Source: Nymphaea colorata
Lineage: Eukaryota > Streptophyta > Magnoliopsida > Nymphaeales > Nymphaeaceae
DNA: 41,560 nt
Assembly: GCF_008831285.2 (NCBI RefSeq)
Contig: NW_022205047.1
Span: forward strand, 1 to 41,560
Direction: 5' to 3'
In this document: positions 1 to 13,194 of the stretch, piece by piece
Numbering within the stretch: position 1 is the stretch's first letter
How the letters are laid out: each line of letters starts with the position of its first letter
The notes under the pieces: model-generated
Databases searched by the model: none
Told to the model about the DNA's origin: nothing
What the model saw: only the letters and a program-made list of their open reading frames with translations
Made by a program: the position numbers and the translations under genes

Positions 1-183
1 GGAGAAGAAGGCGTGACTCGGACCTTTTGTCTCAGACATACTCTTGCCATTCAAACACAGGGGAAGGCGTTTGGACAACCTTCAAAGAACATATGAAATT
101 AAAGTGCACAACCTTTTGTCGCACTTCTGGTGGTGCCACATAGCTTTCACCAGCATTCGACTATGCAATAAATGCTTCAAGGG

Positions 184-250
184 GTGTAGTTTAACCAGGT
201 AGCATGGTGGTCTACACTCAAAAGATCTAGGTTTGAGTCTCATGTTCTAG
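184..250 (+). repeat. tRNA-like / SINE-head remnant
   Basis: The stretch has a box-B-like motif (GGTTTGAGTCT, 230-240) about 35 bases after a box-A-like run (TAGTTTAACCAGGTAG, 187-202). This is the spacing of a tRNA or a tRNA-derived SINE head. It does not fold into a full cloverleaf by eye and no acceptor stem is evident, so it is read as a degraded tRNA-related repeat and not a tRNA gene. The rest of 1-287 shows nothing recognisable. Confidence 0.3.
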
Positions 251-282
251 GTGTTACGCCTCTAGGCCACAAATGGGGCAAG

Positions 283-287
283 TGCAA
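283..287 (+). repeat. Target site duplication of element 1, left copy
   Basis: TGCAA lies directly before the TGATGCAG start of the 5' LTR. The same five bases follow the end of the 3' LTR at 11876-11880. A 5-bp duplication is the normal product of Ty3/gypsy integration, so this fixes both outer ends of the element. Confidence 0.9.
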
Positions 288-3200
288 TGATGCAGACCTT
301 CCTACAGGGAGGCCAAGAACCAGGGCCAGCACGGTCAAGCGAGGCCAAGAGAGCCAAGCGCCTTCGGCCAGGTTTGCGGCCAGCATAATGGAAAGCGTAG
401 ATGGCTAAAGGAGGCTAACGCAGAACTTGAAGATGATGCAGCCGGCGGTGTGGGTGGAGCATCATCAGCGGAGCGCAGGCAGTGGGCTGAATACTTCAAG
501 GCCGAGCAGGCACGGGAACTAGACCTAGATCCGGTTATAGCGAGTTCACACCCTGAGTCTAGTCCTGACCCGGTCCACGCGTGGCAAGCCTAAGGCTGAA
601 CTTAGGCAGGTTAAATGGCTGAACCCACGAGAGAGAAGCCAAACTCACTGAACTTCCTAGACATCTTGTCTCATTTCCCTTTCATGCATTTACTTATAGT
701 CGAGTCCTTTATTTCAGCAAGTGTCTCAGTTCATGTGTTAGAACCGGTTTTATTTAAGTACTTAAACTCTTTTGTAAGTCTTTTTTCAGTATGCAATCAA
801 GAATTAGAAGTTGAGTTTTTTGTGTGAATTGGCTCTTGCCTCTCTCTTCCTCTCATCGTCTTACCGCCGGTGACTGGAATCCCAAGGCTCCAACCCATGG
901 CTCTGGTTGAAGCAAAACAGGTTTGGAGACGACCTTTGAGGCCACCGGAAATCCTCTTAGAGCATCTTCATCCTATGCACAAATTCCCCGACAGAATCGC
1001 CATCTTCTCACAGTGCAACTTCTTCATCCCCGGAAGAAGTTAGAGGCTGGAAAACTATATCGGGAAGGCTAGACGGAAATCGAATCGTGGCACTTGTCGA
1101 CTAGTAATCAAGCAATGACTCCGGCTGCAAGAGATTAAGGGAGGAACCGAATTCATGTCCCAGTTCCTTCCACCTCGAGCAGAGCTTAGGACAGGTTAAG
1201 ATCGGCCCCAGTAAGCTGCTTAATCTCAGTCAAAATCAAAGAAAGAGACGCCGGAAAGGTAGATCGCAGCCTAGTCTATCAGACTGATTGTCAAGGTGAG
1301 AATCCGAAGGTTCATCGGAATCCATTGGTGGAAGGCCAGTCGGATTTCTGTTAATCAACTTGAGAATTCTGTCCTCAGCAGCAGCAAGTCACTCTGCATC
1401 AATTCGAGAATTGCTATTTAGAAAGGAGATGGATTTTCCCCAAGAGCTGACCCTTAATCAACCACATCACTCGCTTGGCTTGAAGGAAACCAAGCAGTGG
1501 CTCGGCGGAAGTTGCAGGTGAAATGTGAAGCAACCAAGGGCAAATTTTATTCTCTTGTTCACCCCAGCATAATCGCCCAGATCTTAGCAACATCCCCACC
1601 AAGTTTCAGGCGAATCTGACCTGCCATCATGAAGAACTTGCTCCCAGTCGGAGATCTGTGTGCTACCGCCGGAGTAACCAATCGCTGTTACTTTTCTGAT
1701 CAGTTTTTGGTCCAGCCCAATCATTTCTGTGGATTCCCGATTTGCCCATGGTCAGTTTGATTCATTACTAGAGTTCAAATTAATTGGCAAGGGTATTCCC
1801 GTCAAGAGGGCACTAAATCGAGTTAAGGAGAGTGTGCAGGCTGCAACCATTACACGTCGCAGCCTCCTCTTGACCTCCCCGTCCTAAAAGACGAGAGTTA
1901 CAAATCCCTCCACTGATTCTCTTCAGCCAATAACCTCCACTTGCACCATCATCAGCCATCATTGAGGAGTTAAGGTACGTATTCAATTTCCTTAGCTAGG
2001 GAGACCCTTCTCAAACCTCTTAGCCTCTTCACCACTCACAACCGACCCTTTCCACTTCACGCAAGCCTTAACCAACCACCACCTCATGCTTACTCCTGCT
2101 CCTCATCATTGCTAGCCTTCACCCATCATTAGTGAACCACTCCACTCGCATGTCTCTTGACTTAAACCCCTTAGCTTAACTGATCCTAATCATTAGTGCC
2201 ATCTTCTCTCTTGTAACTCTCCACCCTCTCTCGCACAACCTTCACCTACCTCTAAGATCGTCTTAGCAATTAACCTCCATCTCACGTCTAGACCAAGCCC
2301 ACTCCACTACCGAAACACTTCCAACTAGACCTAACCTGCTTCACCTAAACCGAGCCTACCTAAACCTATACCAAGCTCACCTCCTTGTTCCGAGCTCGGC
2401 TTGTCCCTTGGAGTCTAACTAGTTAGGTTCTCTCTCCAAGGATTGGTCGTGTGCATTTCAGTTCACCACCTTCACTTCATCGGACAACCTCTTCTTGCAG
2501 CCTCCATTGCTGCACCCTTCCACCCAACATAGTCATAAGCATCAAGGTGACCTCGGCCAGGAGGGCCGAGCCCCTGCCTCCATCCGGGCGCTCCTCCATC
2601 ATGTTGCTGTCTCTCTTGGCTGTCCGAGGCCTGCAGAAACCACACTCCATCCATCAGGTGTAGCAGGCAGCCCCAGTGCCATCCCCTTCCATTGCCTGGA
2701 CACTCCGTCTCTCTCGGCCAGCTTCCACCAGTCCACAAGCCGTCCTAGGCCAAGCGGGCCTAGCCTTTGTTCCACCTCCTTGCTGAGATATCCGAGGGTG
2801 GCTTTGCCACTGCTTTTCTCTCGGATCTATTTCTGTTTAAGTCGAACTCTCATCGGCTAGGTAACTTCTCAACATCCTATAGATCGGGGTTATGGGTGTA
2901 ATTGTTTTCTAAACCAGGCTCTAGCCAATTGCTACTGTCAGTAGTCCCTCCAAAGCACCTTGCCAGGAACACGGCTGCGGGTAGGTAGACCACCAACGGG
3001 AAAGGGCATTGTTGGTCATTCTAGGGATTGTATGAATGGCTTGTGAATGAATGTTGAGTGAGTTGTGAGAGTTAAATTTGTATCGCTCATGTTCATACAA
3101 GCCTTGATCCCCTTAGTGTTGTAGTAGGATTTAAACCGTGGGTCTGGGAAAACACACTTGTATCTTTTACCCAGGGTACTATTAGGCTGGGGTTGCTGTC

Positions 3201-3325
3201 CGATGGAGATATAATTTTTAAATATAATTTGCTTAAGTTTGGACTTTAGGCTCTCGCGATTTGATTCTGGACTTGGGATCTATTCTCAGGCGTAGAAATC
3301 GCTAGCCGGGTCTAGGTTCCCACAA
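288..3325 (+). repeat. 5' LTR of element 1
   Basis: The LTR begins TGATGCAGACC and ends GGTTCCCACAA, where the 3' LTR reads ...CCCACCA; the canonical TG..CA end is altered by one base here. It aligns along its length with 8525-11875. Relative to the 3' copy it lacks a 309-bp tandem duplication. The open frames inside it, on both strands, recur in the 3' LTR at 10956-11450 but carry no known domain. The first ~330 bp correspond to the tail of the pol frame that runs into the 3' LTR, here shifted by an indel near 407. Confidence 0.93.
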
Positions 3326-3327
3326 GT

Positions 3328-3339
3328 TGGTATCAAAGC
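3328..3339 (+). promoter_or_regulatory. Primer binding site (initiator Met tRNA type)
   Basis: TGGTATCAAAGC starts 2 bases after the LTR. It matches the plant initiator-Met tRNA 3' end complement (TGGTATCAGAGC) except for one G-to-A change. Element 2 carries the unmutated form at 36684-36695. The site primes minus-strand cDNA synthesis in this class. Confidence 0.9.
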
Positions 3340-4185
3340 GCACTTGCGGCAGCCAGTGGTAGATTTCAGTTGGGTTTTCAGATTGTAGCAGAGGATTCTT
3401 TAGTTTGGCATCAGGTTATGTCAGATTTAAGTTGAATTTAGGAAGTATACACTCGGATTTCATAGCTGGTTGTGTTAGAATAGCAGCCGTCTGAAGAAAA
3501 GTGAGAACAGTTCAGACCAATCAAACAAGTAAATCAGGCAAGTTTCTGGTGATCTGTGACCGGGCTCCCTACCCACATTTTTCAAACACATTCTGTCCAA
3601 ATTTCGTGAGAAACGGAGTTCGTTTGGCACAGCAAAGGTCAAATTACATATTCAGCAGCCAGTGTATTATAGTTTCTAAAAGTTCAGAAACTACGCCAGA
3701 TTCCGGTGGCCAGGGCTGTCACCTCCATCGTCGGAATTGGTCAAGTTTAGGCTTGTTAAAAGAGTCTACTTTTCAGGTATCTCCCGTTAAAATTTCCGAT
3801 TTTTTGGATTTACTGTTGAAAAGTTATGATTTTTTGAGTGGACCCTGTCGCTGGAAGTTTCCTGCACGGCTGAAGAAGGGGCGATGAGCTTAACAACCGA
3901 GGTCCAGGTGTGACTTTCTATGCAGATCGACTTAGATTGGGGACGAAATAGAAACTGAACTTGGTGCCATTGGATTCCCTAGCATGTCCAATATGTTTCA
4001 GCCAAGTTTCATGATTTTTACAGTTCTGGATGTGAAATTGCTGAATTTACAAGCCGTGCTGGTTTTCTGAAGAATTTCCGGCGACCAGGACAATAACAAG
4101 TGGTTTCCTCTTCAGTCTTTAGCGGTAGCAGCAGTTCGTTGATTGTTTGATCAATCGTGCTCCAGGACTAAGAGCAGAATTTTCA
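3340..4185 (+). other. Leader of element 1, no gene seen
   Basis: There are 846 bp between the PBS and the probable gag start. A 128-codon open frame at 3501-3887 resembles no known domain and is followed by non-coding sequence. Stretches such as AATTTCGTGAGAAACGG resemble the R-U5 style of sequence seen in the LTRs of element 2. The leader is far longer than in element 2, where gag starts 23 bases after the PBS. Confidence 0.5.
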
Positions 4186-6360
<2,175 letters not shown>

Positions 6361-7070
6361 GGGAACACCATCTTTATGCTAAGAGATTGAAATGCAGTTT
6401 CGGCCAACCCTCCATAGGATACCTTGGGCACATAGTGTCAGCAGAAGGGGTGAAAGCGGACCCCAAAAAGTTAGAGACCATCAACAACTAGCCTTTGCCA
6501 AAAGATTTAAGGAGTGGATTTCTTGGGTTAACTGGCTATTATAGAAGATTCATTCAAGGCTACGGGCTCATAGCCGCCCCATTAACCCAAATGACTAAGA
6601 AAGGAGCATTTGCTTGGTCAGACAAAGCAAGAGGGACATTTGAGAAATTGAAGTCGACACTCATGACAGCACCAGTTCTTACCTTGCCTGATTTTAGCAA
6701 ACCTTTCACTATTGAAACGGATGCCTGTGACATTGGCATAGGAGCTGTCTTCAGCCAGGAAAATCACCCTATAGCATATATGTCGAAGGCTCTCACCAGC
6801 TGAGCCAAACCCTTATCGACATATGAAAAAGAGCTTCTCGCGATTGTATTGGCAGTAGAGAAATGGTGGCCATATCTGATCGGCCGAAAGTTTATTGTGA
6901 AGACAAATCTGAACAGTCTCAAATAATGCTCAAACAACGAGTTTCAACACCAACCCAGCAAAGGTGGTTCGCTAAACTCCTCGGTTATGATTTTGAAATT
7001 GAGTACAAGAGAGGGACATATAACACAGTGGCTGATTCACTTTTTGGATTAGGTGAGCAGTTTTCGATGC
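6361..7070 (+). pseudogene. pol: Element 1 RT thumb and RNase H remnant
   Basis: Sequence resumes with the RT connection (LYAKRLKCSFGQ, then FLGLTGYYRRFIQGYG). About 410 bp present in element 2 between SPFSS and this point are missing, including the catalytic YxDD box. A Trp codon before PLPKD is TAG (6489-6491). RNase H shows TDA, GAVFSQ and [11 protein letters not shown], so the first Asp and the Glu are kept. The later catalytic TDH reads TNL, with Asn at 6906-6908. A TGA interrupts the frame after KALTS (6801-6803) and the frame shifts again near 6925. The protein cannot be catalytic. Confidence 0.85.
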
Positions 7071-8342
7071 TCTCCATCATAGGGACTGATTTATGGGAAA
7101 GAATAGCTGATGAACAGCAAGAGGATGATGGGTTAGGGCTCACCAAAACCTCCGTCACCCAGAATCCAGGGTCTATTCCCCACTATACCATTAGAGGCTG
7201 CTTACTTATGAGAAATAACCGCACAGCGGTTCCACCTAAATCGGCCTTAAAGCAAGAATTACTACAACACTTTCATTCCACTCCATCAGTAGTCCATGAT
7301 GGAGTAGTCAAAACACTCCACTGAGTGGAAGCTCTATTTTGGTGGACCAAAATGAAGGTAGACGTGAGGAATTATGTTACACAGTGTTAGATTTGCCAAC
7401 GTAAAAAGTATGAGGGAATTAAGCCTCCGGGCCATCTAAATCCCTTATCAGTGCCGAAAAAGCCATGGACCGATGTCACCATGGATTTTATAGATGCCCT
7501 TCCATGATCAGAAAACAAGGAAGCCATACTCATGGTGATCAACAGGCTAACAAAATATAGCCACTTCATTCCCTTGCCAAAGAAATATCATGAACAAATG
7601 GTGGCTACTAAGTACCAAGATCACGTAGGGAAACTACATGGCATGCCTCAAACAATAGTCTGATAGAGATTCAATCTTCATGAGTGAATTTCGGAGAGAA
7701 TAAATGAAGCAGATGGGGACAACAATCCAATTCAGTATTGCCCACCATCCTCAGACCGATGGGCAAGGTGAAGTGGTCAACCGTTCTTTAGAAACATATC
7801 TCTGTTGCTTTGCAGGAGAAAGACCAAACTCTTGGGTAAAGTATCTATCATGGGCCGAATGGTCCTTCAATACGAGTTGGCACTCGTCTACTCAGACCAC
7901 TCCGTATGAAGCTCTCTATGGAATCCCCCCTCCAACAATTCCAAAATATGAAGAAGGCACGACACAAGAAGAAAAGGTTGATTGTGAGCTATGGACAAGG
8001 GAAGAGGTGCTAGCGTCACTCAAGCAGAATATCATCAAAGCCCAAAATCGAATGAAACAAATATATGACAAGGGCAGGAAGGATCATGAATCTATGGTAG
8101 GAGACTACGTATGGCTCAAAAGATTACCAATGAGGCAGAAGTCTCTCCTAGGGCAGCCTTACTCTAAGCTCTTACCAAGGTTTTTTGGGCCATTCTCAGT
8201 GCTACAAAAGTTTGGGAAAGCAGCTTACAGAATAGGCCTCCCACAAACAGCCTTAGTCCATCCAGTCTTTCATGTTACTCGGTTGAAACCACACTTTGGA
8301 GAAGTGCTAAGGCAGATTGAACAAATTTTGAGCCAACAATAA
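7071..8342 (+). pseudogene. pol: Element 1 integrase, broken
   Basis: Integrase joins element DNA to the host chromosome. The zinc-binding His half is visible near 7264-7310 (QHFHSTPSVVHDG) and the Cys half near 7380-7400, where a TAG sits between the two Cys. The catalytic core follows with MDFIDALP (~7480-7500), a TGA at 7505-7507, and RLTKYSHF preceded by Asn (7541-7543) where the family usually has Asp. The second catalytic block near 7660-7675 is shifted by a short deletion. From 7704 a 212-codon frame holds [14 protein letters not shown] with the catalytic Glu, and the GPF C-terminal module (SKLLPRFFGPF, LVHPVFHVTRLKPHFG) before a stop at 8340-8342. Confidence 0.86.
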
Positions 8343-8843
8343 CCAACACCATACCGAATTCTTAAACATGGACATGTTCATCGGAATGGTAGACTGTGCC
8401 ATGAAGTCATGGTTGAATGGGAAGGGCCAGAAAATGGCACTTCGTGGGAAGAATTTGAGCAAATAGTTAATTGTTTTCCTATTGCACGAGCTTTGGGGCA
8501 AGCTCGAGGTAAGGAGGGAGGATTTGATGCAGACCTTCCTACATGGAGGCCAAGAACCCGGGCCAGCACGGCCAAGCGAGGCCAAGAGAGCCGAGCACCT
8601 TCGGGCAGGGTTGCGGCCAGCATAATGGAAAGCATAGATGGGCTAAAGGAGGCTAACACAGAACTTGAAGTTGATGTAGCGGGCAGTGTGGGTGGAGCAT
8701 CATCAGCGGAGCATGGGCAGCGGGCTGAATACTTCAAGGCTGAGCAGGCACAGGAACTAGACCTAGATCCAGTTATAGCGAGTTCGAACCCAGAGTCTAG
8801 TCCTGGCACGGTGCACGCATGGCAAGCCGAAGGCCGAACTTAG
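8343..8843 (+). pseudogene. pol: Element 1 chromodomain and LTR-encoded tail
   Basis: The end of the pol frame contains a chromodomain: PYRILKHGHVHRNG, HEVMVEWEGPENGTSWEEFE and NCFP. In chromoviruses this domain directs integration to marked chromatin. A 144-codon open frame (8409-8843) runs on through the polypurine tract, which encodes GKEGG, and 318 bp into the 3' LTR, giving a polar, Glu/Ala/Ser-rich tail. The boundary motif RALGQARGKEGGFDADLP recurs in the other two elements of the window. It is separated from integrase by the stop at 8340-8342. Confidence 0.8.
8511..8522 (+). promoter_or_regulatory. Polypurine tract of element 1
   Basis: AAGGAGGGAGGA lies 2 bases upstream of the 3' LTR start (TGATGCAG at 8525). 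This is the expected plus-strand priming site. It is read in frame as part of the pol C-terminus. Confidence 0.85.
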
Positions 8844-11800
8844 GCAGGTTATAAGGCTGAACACGTGAGAGAGAAGCCAAACTCACTAGACTTCCAAGAC
8901 ATCTTGTCTCGATTTCCCTTTCATGCATTTGCTTATAGTCGAGTCCTTTAATTCAGCAAGTGTCTCGGTTCAAGTGTTAGAACCAGTTTTATTTCAAGTA
9001 CTTAAACTCTTCTGTAACTCTTTTTTCAGTATGCAATCAAGAATTAAGAGTTGAGTTTTTCGTGTGAATTGGCTCTCGCCTCTCTCTTCCTCTCTCGTCT
9101 TACCGCCGGTGACTGGAATCCCAAGGTTCCAACACGTGGCTCTAGTTGAAGCAAAACAGGTTTGGAGACGACCTTTGAGGCCACCGGAAATCCTCTTAGT
9201 ATGTCTTCACCCTACGCACAAATTCCCCGACCGAATCGCCATCTTCTCACGGTGCAACTCCATCCCCGGAAAAAGTTAGAGGCTGGAGAACTATCTCGGG
9301 AAGGCTTGACGGAAATTGACTCGTGGCTCTAGTAGACTAGTAATCAAGCAACAACTCCAGCTGCTAGAGATTAAGGGAGGAACCGAATTCATGTCCCAGT
9401 TCCTTACACCTCGAGTAGAGCTTAAGACAGGTTAAGATCGGCCCCAGTAAGATTCTTAATCTCTGTCAAAATCAGAGAAAGAGACAATGGAAAGGTAGAT
9501 CGCAGCCTAGTCTATCAGACTGATTGTCAAGGTGAGAATCCGAAGATTCATCGGAATCCATTGGTAGAAGGCCAGTCGGATTTATGTGAATTTGATGGTG
9601 AATCAACCTGAGGCTTGACGGAAATTGACTCGTGGCTCTAGTAGACTAGTAATCAAGCAACAACTCCAGCTGCTAGAGATTAAGGGAGGAACCGAATTCA
9701 TGTCCCAGTTCCTTACACCTCGAGCAGAGCTTAAGACAGGTTAAGATCGGCCCCAGTAAGATTCTTAATCTCTGTCAAAATCAGAGAAAGAGACAATGGA
9801 AAGGTAGATCGCAGCCTAGTCTATCAGACTGATTGTCAAGGTGAGAATTCGAAGATTCATCGGAATCCATTGGTAGAAGGCCAGTCGGATTTATGTGAAT
9901 TTGATGGTGAATCAACCTGAGAGTTCTGTCCTCGGCAGCAGCAAGTCCCTCTGCATCAATTCAAGAATTGCTGTCTAGAATAGAGATGTATTTTCCCCAA
10001 TAGCCGACCCTTAATCAACCACATCGCTCGCTCGGCTTGGCTGAAACTAAGCAGTGGCTGGGCGAAAGTTGTAGGAGAAATCTGAAGCAACCAAGGGCAA
10101 TTTTCACTCTCTTGTTCACCCCCGCATAATAGCCCAGGTCTTAGAAACATCCCCACCAAGTTTCAGGCGAATCTGACCTGCCATCGCGAAGAACTTGCTC
10201 CCGGTCGGAAATGTGTGTGCTACCGCCGGAGTAACCAATCGCTGTTACTTTTCCGATCAGTTTTCGGTCCAGCCCGATAATTTCAGTGGATTCCCGATTT
10301 ACCCATGGTCAGTTTGATTCATTACTATAGTTTCAATTAATTGGCAAGGGTATTCCCATCAAGAGGGCACTATATCGAGTTAAGGAGAGGGCATAGGCTG
10401 CAACCGTTACACGTCACAGCCTCCTCTGGAGCTCCCTCTCTTAAAAGACGAGAGTTACAAATCCCTCCCCCGTGTGTCTCTTCAGTTGTTCACCTCCACT
10501 CGCATCATCATAAGCCATAATTGAGGAGTTAAGGTACGTATTCAATTTCCTTAGCTAGGAGACCCTTCTCAAAACTCTTAACCGCTTCACCTCTCATAAC
10601 CGACCCTTTCCACTTCAAACAAGCCTTAATCAACCTCCACCTCATGCTAACTCCTCCTCCTCGTCATTACCAGCCTTCACCCATCATTACTGAACCACTG
10701 CCCTTGCATGTCTCTTGACTTAAACCCCTTAGCCTAACTGATCCTAATCATTAGTGTCATCTTCTCTCGTGTAACTCTCCACCCTCTCTCGCACAACCCT
10801 TCACCTATCTCTAAGTCATAACCGACCCTCTTTGCAATTGACCTCCATCTCACGTCTAGACCAAGCCCACTCCACTACTGAACCACTTCCAACTAGACCT
10901 AACCCGCATCACCTAAACCTATACCAAGCTCACCTCCTTGTTCCATGCTCAGCTTGTCCCCGTGGAGTCTGACTAGTTAGATTCCCTCTCCAGGGATTGG
11001 TCATGTGCATCTCAGTTTACCACCTCCACTTCATCGGACAACCTCTTCTTGCAGCGTCCATTGCTGCACCCTTCCACCGAACATAGTCATAAGCACCAAG
11101 GTGACCTCGGCCAGGCTGGCCGAGCCCCTGCCTCCATTCGGGCACTCCTGCATCATGATGCTGTCTCTCTTGGCCGTCCGAGGCCTGCAGCATCCACACT
11201 CCATCCATCAGGTGTAGCAGGCAAACATAGTGCCGTCCCCTTCCATTGTCGGGACACTCCGTCTCTCTCAGCCAGCTTCCACCAGTCCCCAACCCATCCT
11301 AGGCCAGGCTATCCTTCGTTCCACCTCCTTGCTGAAATATCCGAGAGTGGCTTTGCCACTGGTTTTCACTCGGATCTATTGCTGTTCAAGTTGATGTCTC
11401 ATCAGCTAGGTAACTTCTCAGCATCCTGTAGAACAGGGTTACGACTGTAATTGTTTTCTAAACCAGGCTCTAGCCAATTGCTACTGTTGGTAGTCCCTCC
11501 AAGGCACCTTGCCAAGGACATGGCTGCGGGTAGCTAGACCACCAAAGGGTAAGGCAATGGTTTGGCCATTCTAGGGATTGTATGAATGGTTTGTGAATGA
11601 ATGTTGAGTGAGTTGTGAGAGTTAAATTTGTATCGCTCATGTTTGTACAAGCCTTGATCCCCTTAGTGTTGTAGTAGGATTTAAACCTTGGGTCTGGGAA
11701 AACATACTTGTATCTTTTACCCAGGGTACTATTAAGCTGGGGTTGCTGTCCGGTGGGGATATAATTTGTAACTATAATTTGCTTAAGTTTGGACTTTAGG

Positions 11801-11875
11801 CTTCCGCGAGTTGATTCTGGACTTGGCATCTATTCCTGGGCATCAAAATCGCTAGCCGGGTCTAGGTTCCCACCA
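8525..11875 (+). repeat. 3' LTR of element 1
   Basis: The LTR begins TGATGCAGACC and ends GGTTCCCACCA, followed by the TGCAA target duplication. It is about 310 bp longer than the 5' LTR because of an internal tandem duplication at 9302-9919. The inner ~318 bp are part of the extended pol frame. Other short open frames inside (for example 11049-11450 on + and 11017-11292 on -) are mirrored in the 5' LTR and carry no recognisable domain. Confidence 0.93.
9302..9919 (+). repeat. 309-bp tandem duplication inside the 3' LTR
   Basis: The segment starting AGGCTTGACGGAAATTG at 9302 is repeated from 9611 with period 309; I see only about two base differences between the units (near 9414/9723 and 9539/9848). 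The 5' LTR has a single copy (about 1068-1363). Since the LTRs were identical at insertion, the duplication happened afterwards. Confidence 0.92.
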
Positions 11876-11880
11876 TGCAA
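11876..11880 (+). repeat. Target site duplication of element 1, right copy
   Basis: TGCAA follows the CCCACCA end of the 3' LTR and equals the five bases at 283-287. Confidence 0.9.
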
Positions 11881-12460
11881 CGAGTTCTAAATTTGAAATT
11901 ATACTGGATATGGATGTAAATTTGATCTGCTGACATAAAAGATCGAAAAGCCCCCCATTACATTCAACTGACATTCTCCAAAATCAAATAAATCCCCTTG
12001 ATCTCCTTGCCCTTATGAGTCGTTTGGATATAATTTATGAGCATCCCAGGAATCTTGGTTCATTACGCAATATTGAGATGCAAAAAAACAGTCCAACACA
12101 TTCCTTTTTGAACACCTCATACCTTGTTTACAAACTTTTCGAGAAAGAGATTCTGTTGTACAAATCACTCTTGCTTTTAGATGGGAGCTGGGTATTTGGT
12201 GCTTTGAGATTGGGATGGGAAACCTTTTAAATTTTACGAAGCAGGGATCTGGTCGAGCTTCTAATTTTTAATAATGCTACTCCATGCCGCACCATATTTC
12301 TTTTATGTCTACCTATTTATTGCCACAACCATGAGATCCCATGTACGTGCCATTTATCGATTCCAATCACATATGAAGCGTATGTCAATCGATAATCTGT
12401 CAGTCATTCGCTACCCAAACTTCAATTTTAATTCGGGATGGTGTGGAAATCATCTTTTTG
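11881..12460. other. Intergenic flank, nothing recognised
   Basis: This 580-bp stretch follows the right end of element 1. Short open frames at 12015-12230 and 12274-12591 show no domain, and the second one runs into the tandem repeat. Both are probably chance frames. Confidence 0.5.
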
Positions 12461-13166
12461 TAATGTATTTTCTGTTTCTCTTGCAACCTCTCAACCTCGA
12501 TCATCTTTGCCCAACTCCCTCTCTTGCTAATATTTCCCAATTGCTTCCATCATTCTTGAGTCTCATGTTCGCTGATCATTGGGCACTGTAGCGGAAGACC
12601 TGGGAGATCGATCGGCATCATCACCTCATTGAGAGTAACGGAAAGCCATCACTCGAATGAGGGTTTCACATAACCCGCGGAACAAACGATTGAGGGTTTG
12701 GACAACTATCTCTCCCTCTTTATAATGTATTTTCTGTTTCTCTTGCAATCTCTCAACCTCGAGCATCTTTGTGCAACTCCCTCTCTCGCTCGATCTTTTG
12801 ATGTTTCCCAATCGCTTCCACCATTCTTGAGTCTCATGGTTGCTGATCATTGGACATTGTAGCGAAAGACCCGGGAGATCGATCGGCATCATCACCTCGT
12901 TGAGAGCGACCGAAAGCCATCACTCGAATGAGGGTTTCACATTACCCACAGAACAGACAATCGAGGTTTTGGACAACTATCTCTCCCTCTTTATAATGTA
13001 TTTTCTGTTCCTCTTGCAATCTCTCGACCTCGATCATCTTTGCACAACTCCCTCTCTCGCTCGATCCTTCGATATTTCCCAATCGTTTCCACCATTCTTG
13101 AGTCTCATGTTTGCTGATCATTGGACATTGTAGCGGAAGACCTGAGAAGATCGATTGGCATCATCA
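12461..13166. repeat. Tandem repeat, units of about 262-271 bp, 2.6 copies
   Basis: Units start with TAATGTATTTTCTGTT at 12461, 12723 and 12994, so the first two units are 262 and 271 bp and the third is cut off after CATCATCAC at about 13166. Each unit contains CTCTCAACCTCG-like and GAGATCGATCGGCATCATC blocks. The middle unit carries an 89-codon minus-strand open frame (12626-12895), which is interrupted by a stop in the first unit, so coding function is doubtful. The array could be a small satellite cluster or a local duplication. Confidence 0.8.
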
Positions 13167-13194
13167 CTATTAGGGATTAGATTCCACCTCAGAC

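Noticed and set aside
184-250. Functional tRNA gene
   Set aside because: Box-like motifs are present, but no acceptor stem or full cloverleaf could be drawn.
2451-2860. Overlapping open frames in the 5' LTR of element 1 and their mirrors at 11005-11450
   Set aside because: They lie inside LTR sequence, overlap on both strands, and carry differing indels and stops in the two LTRs, so I treat them as non-coding.
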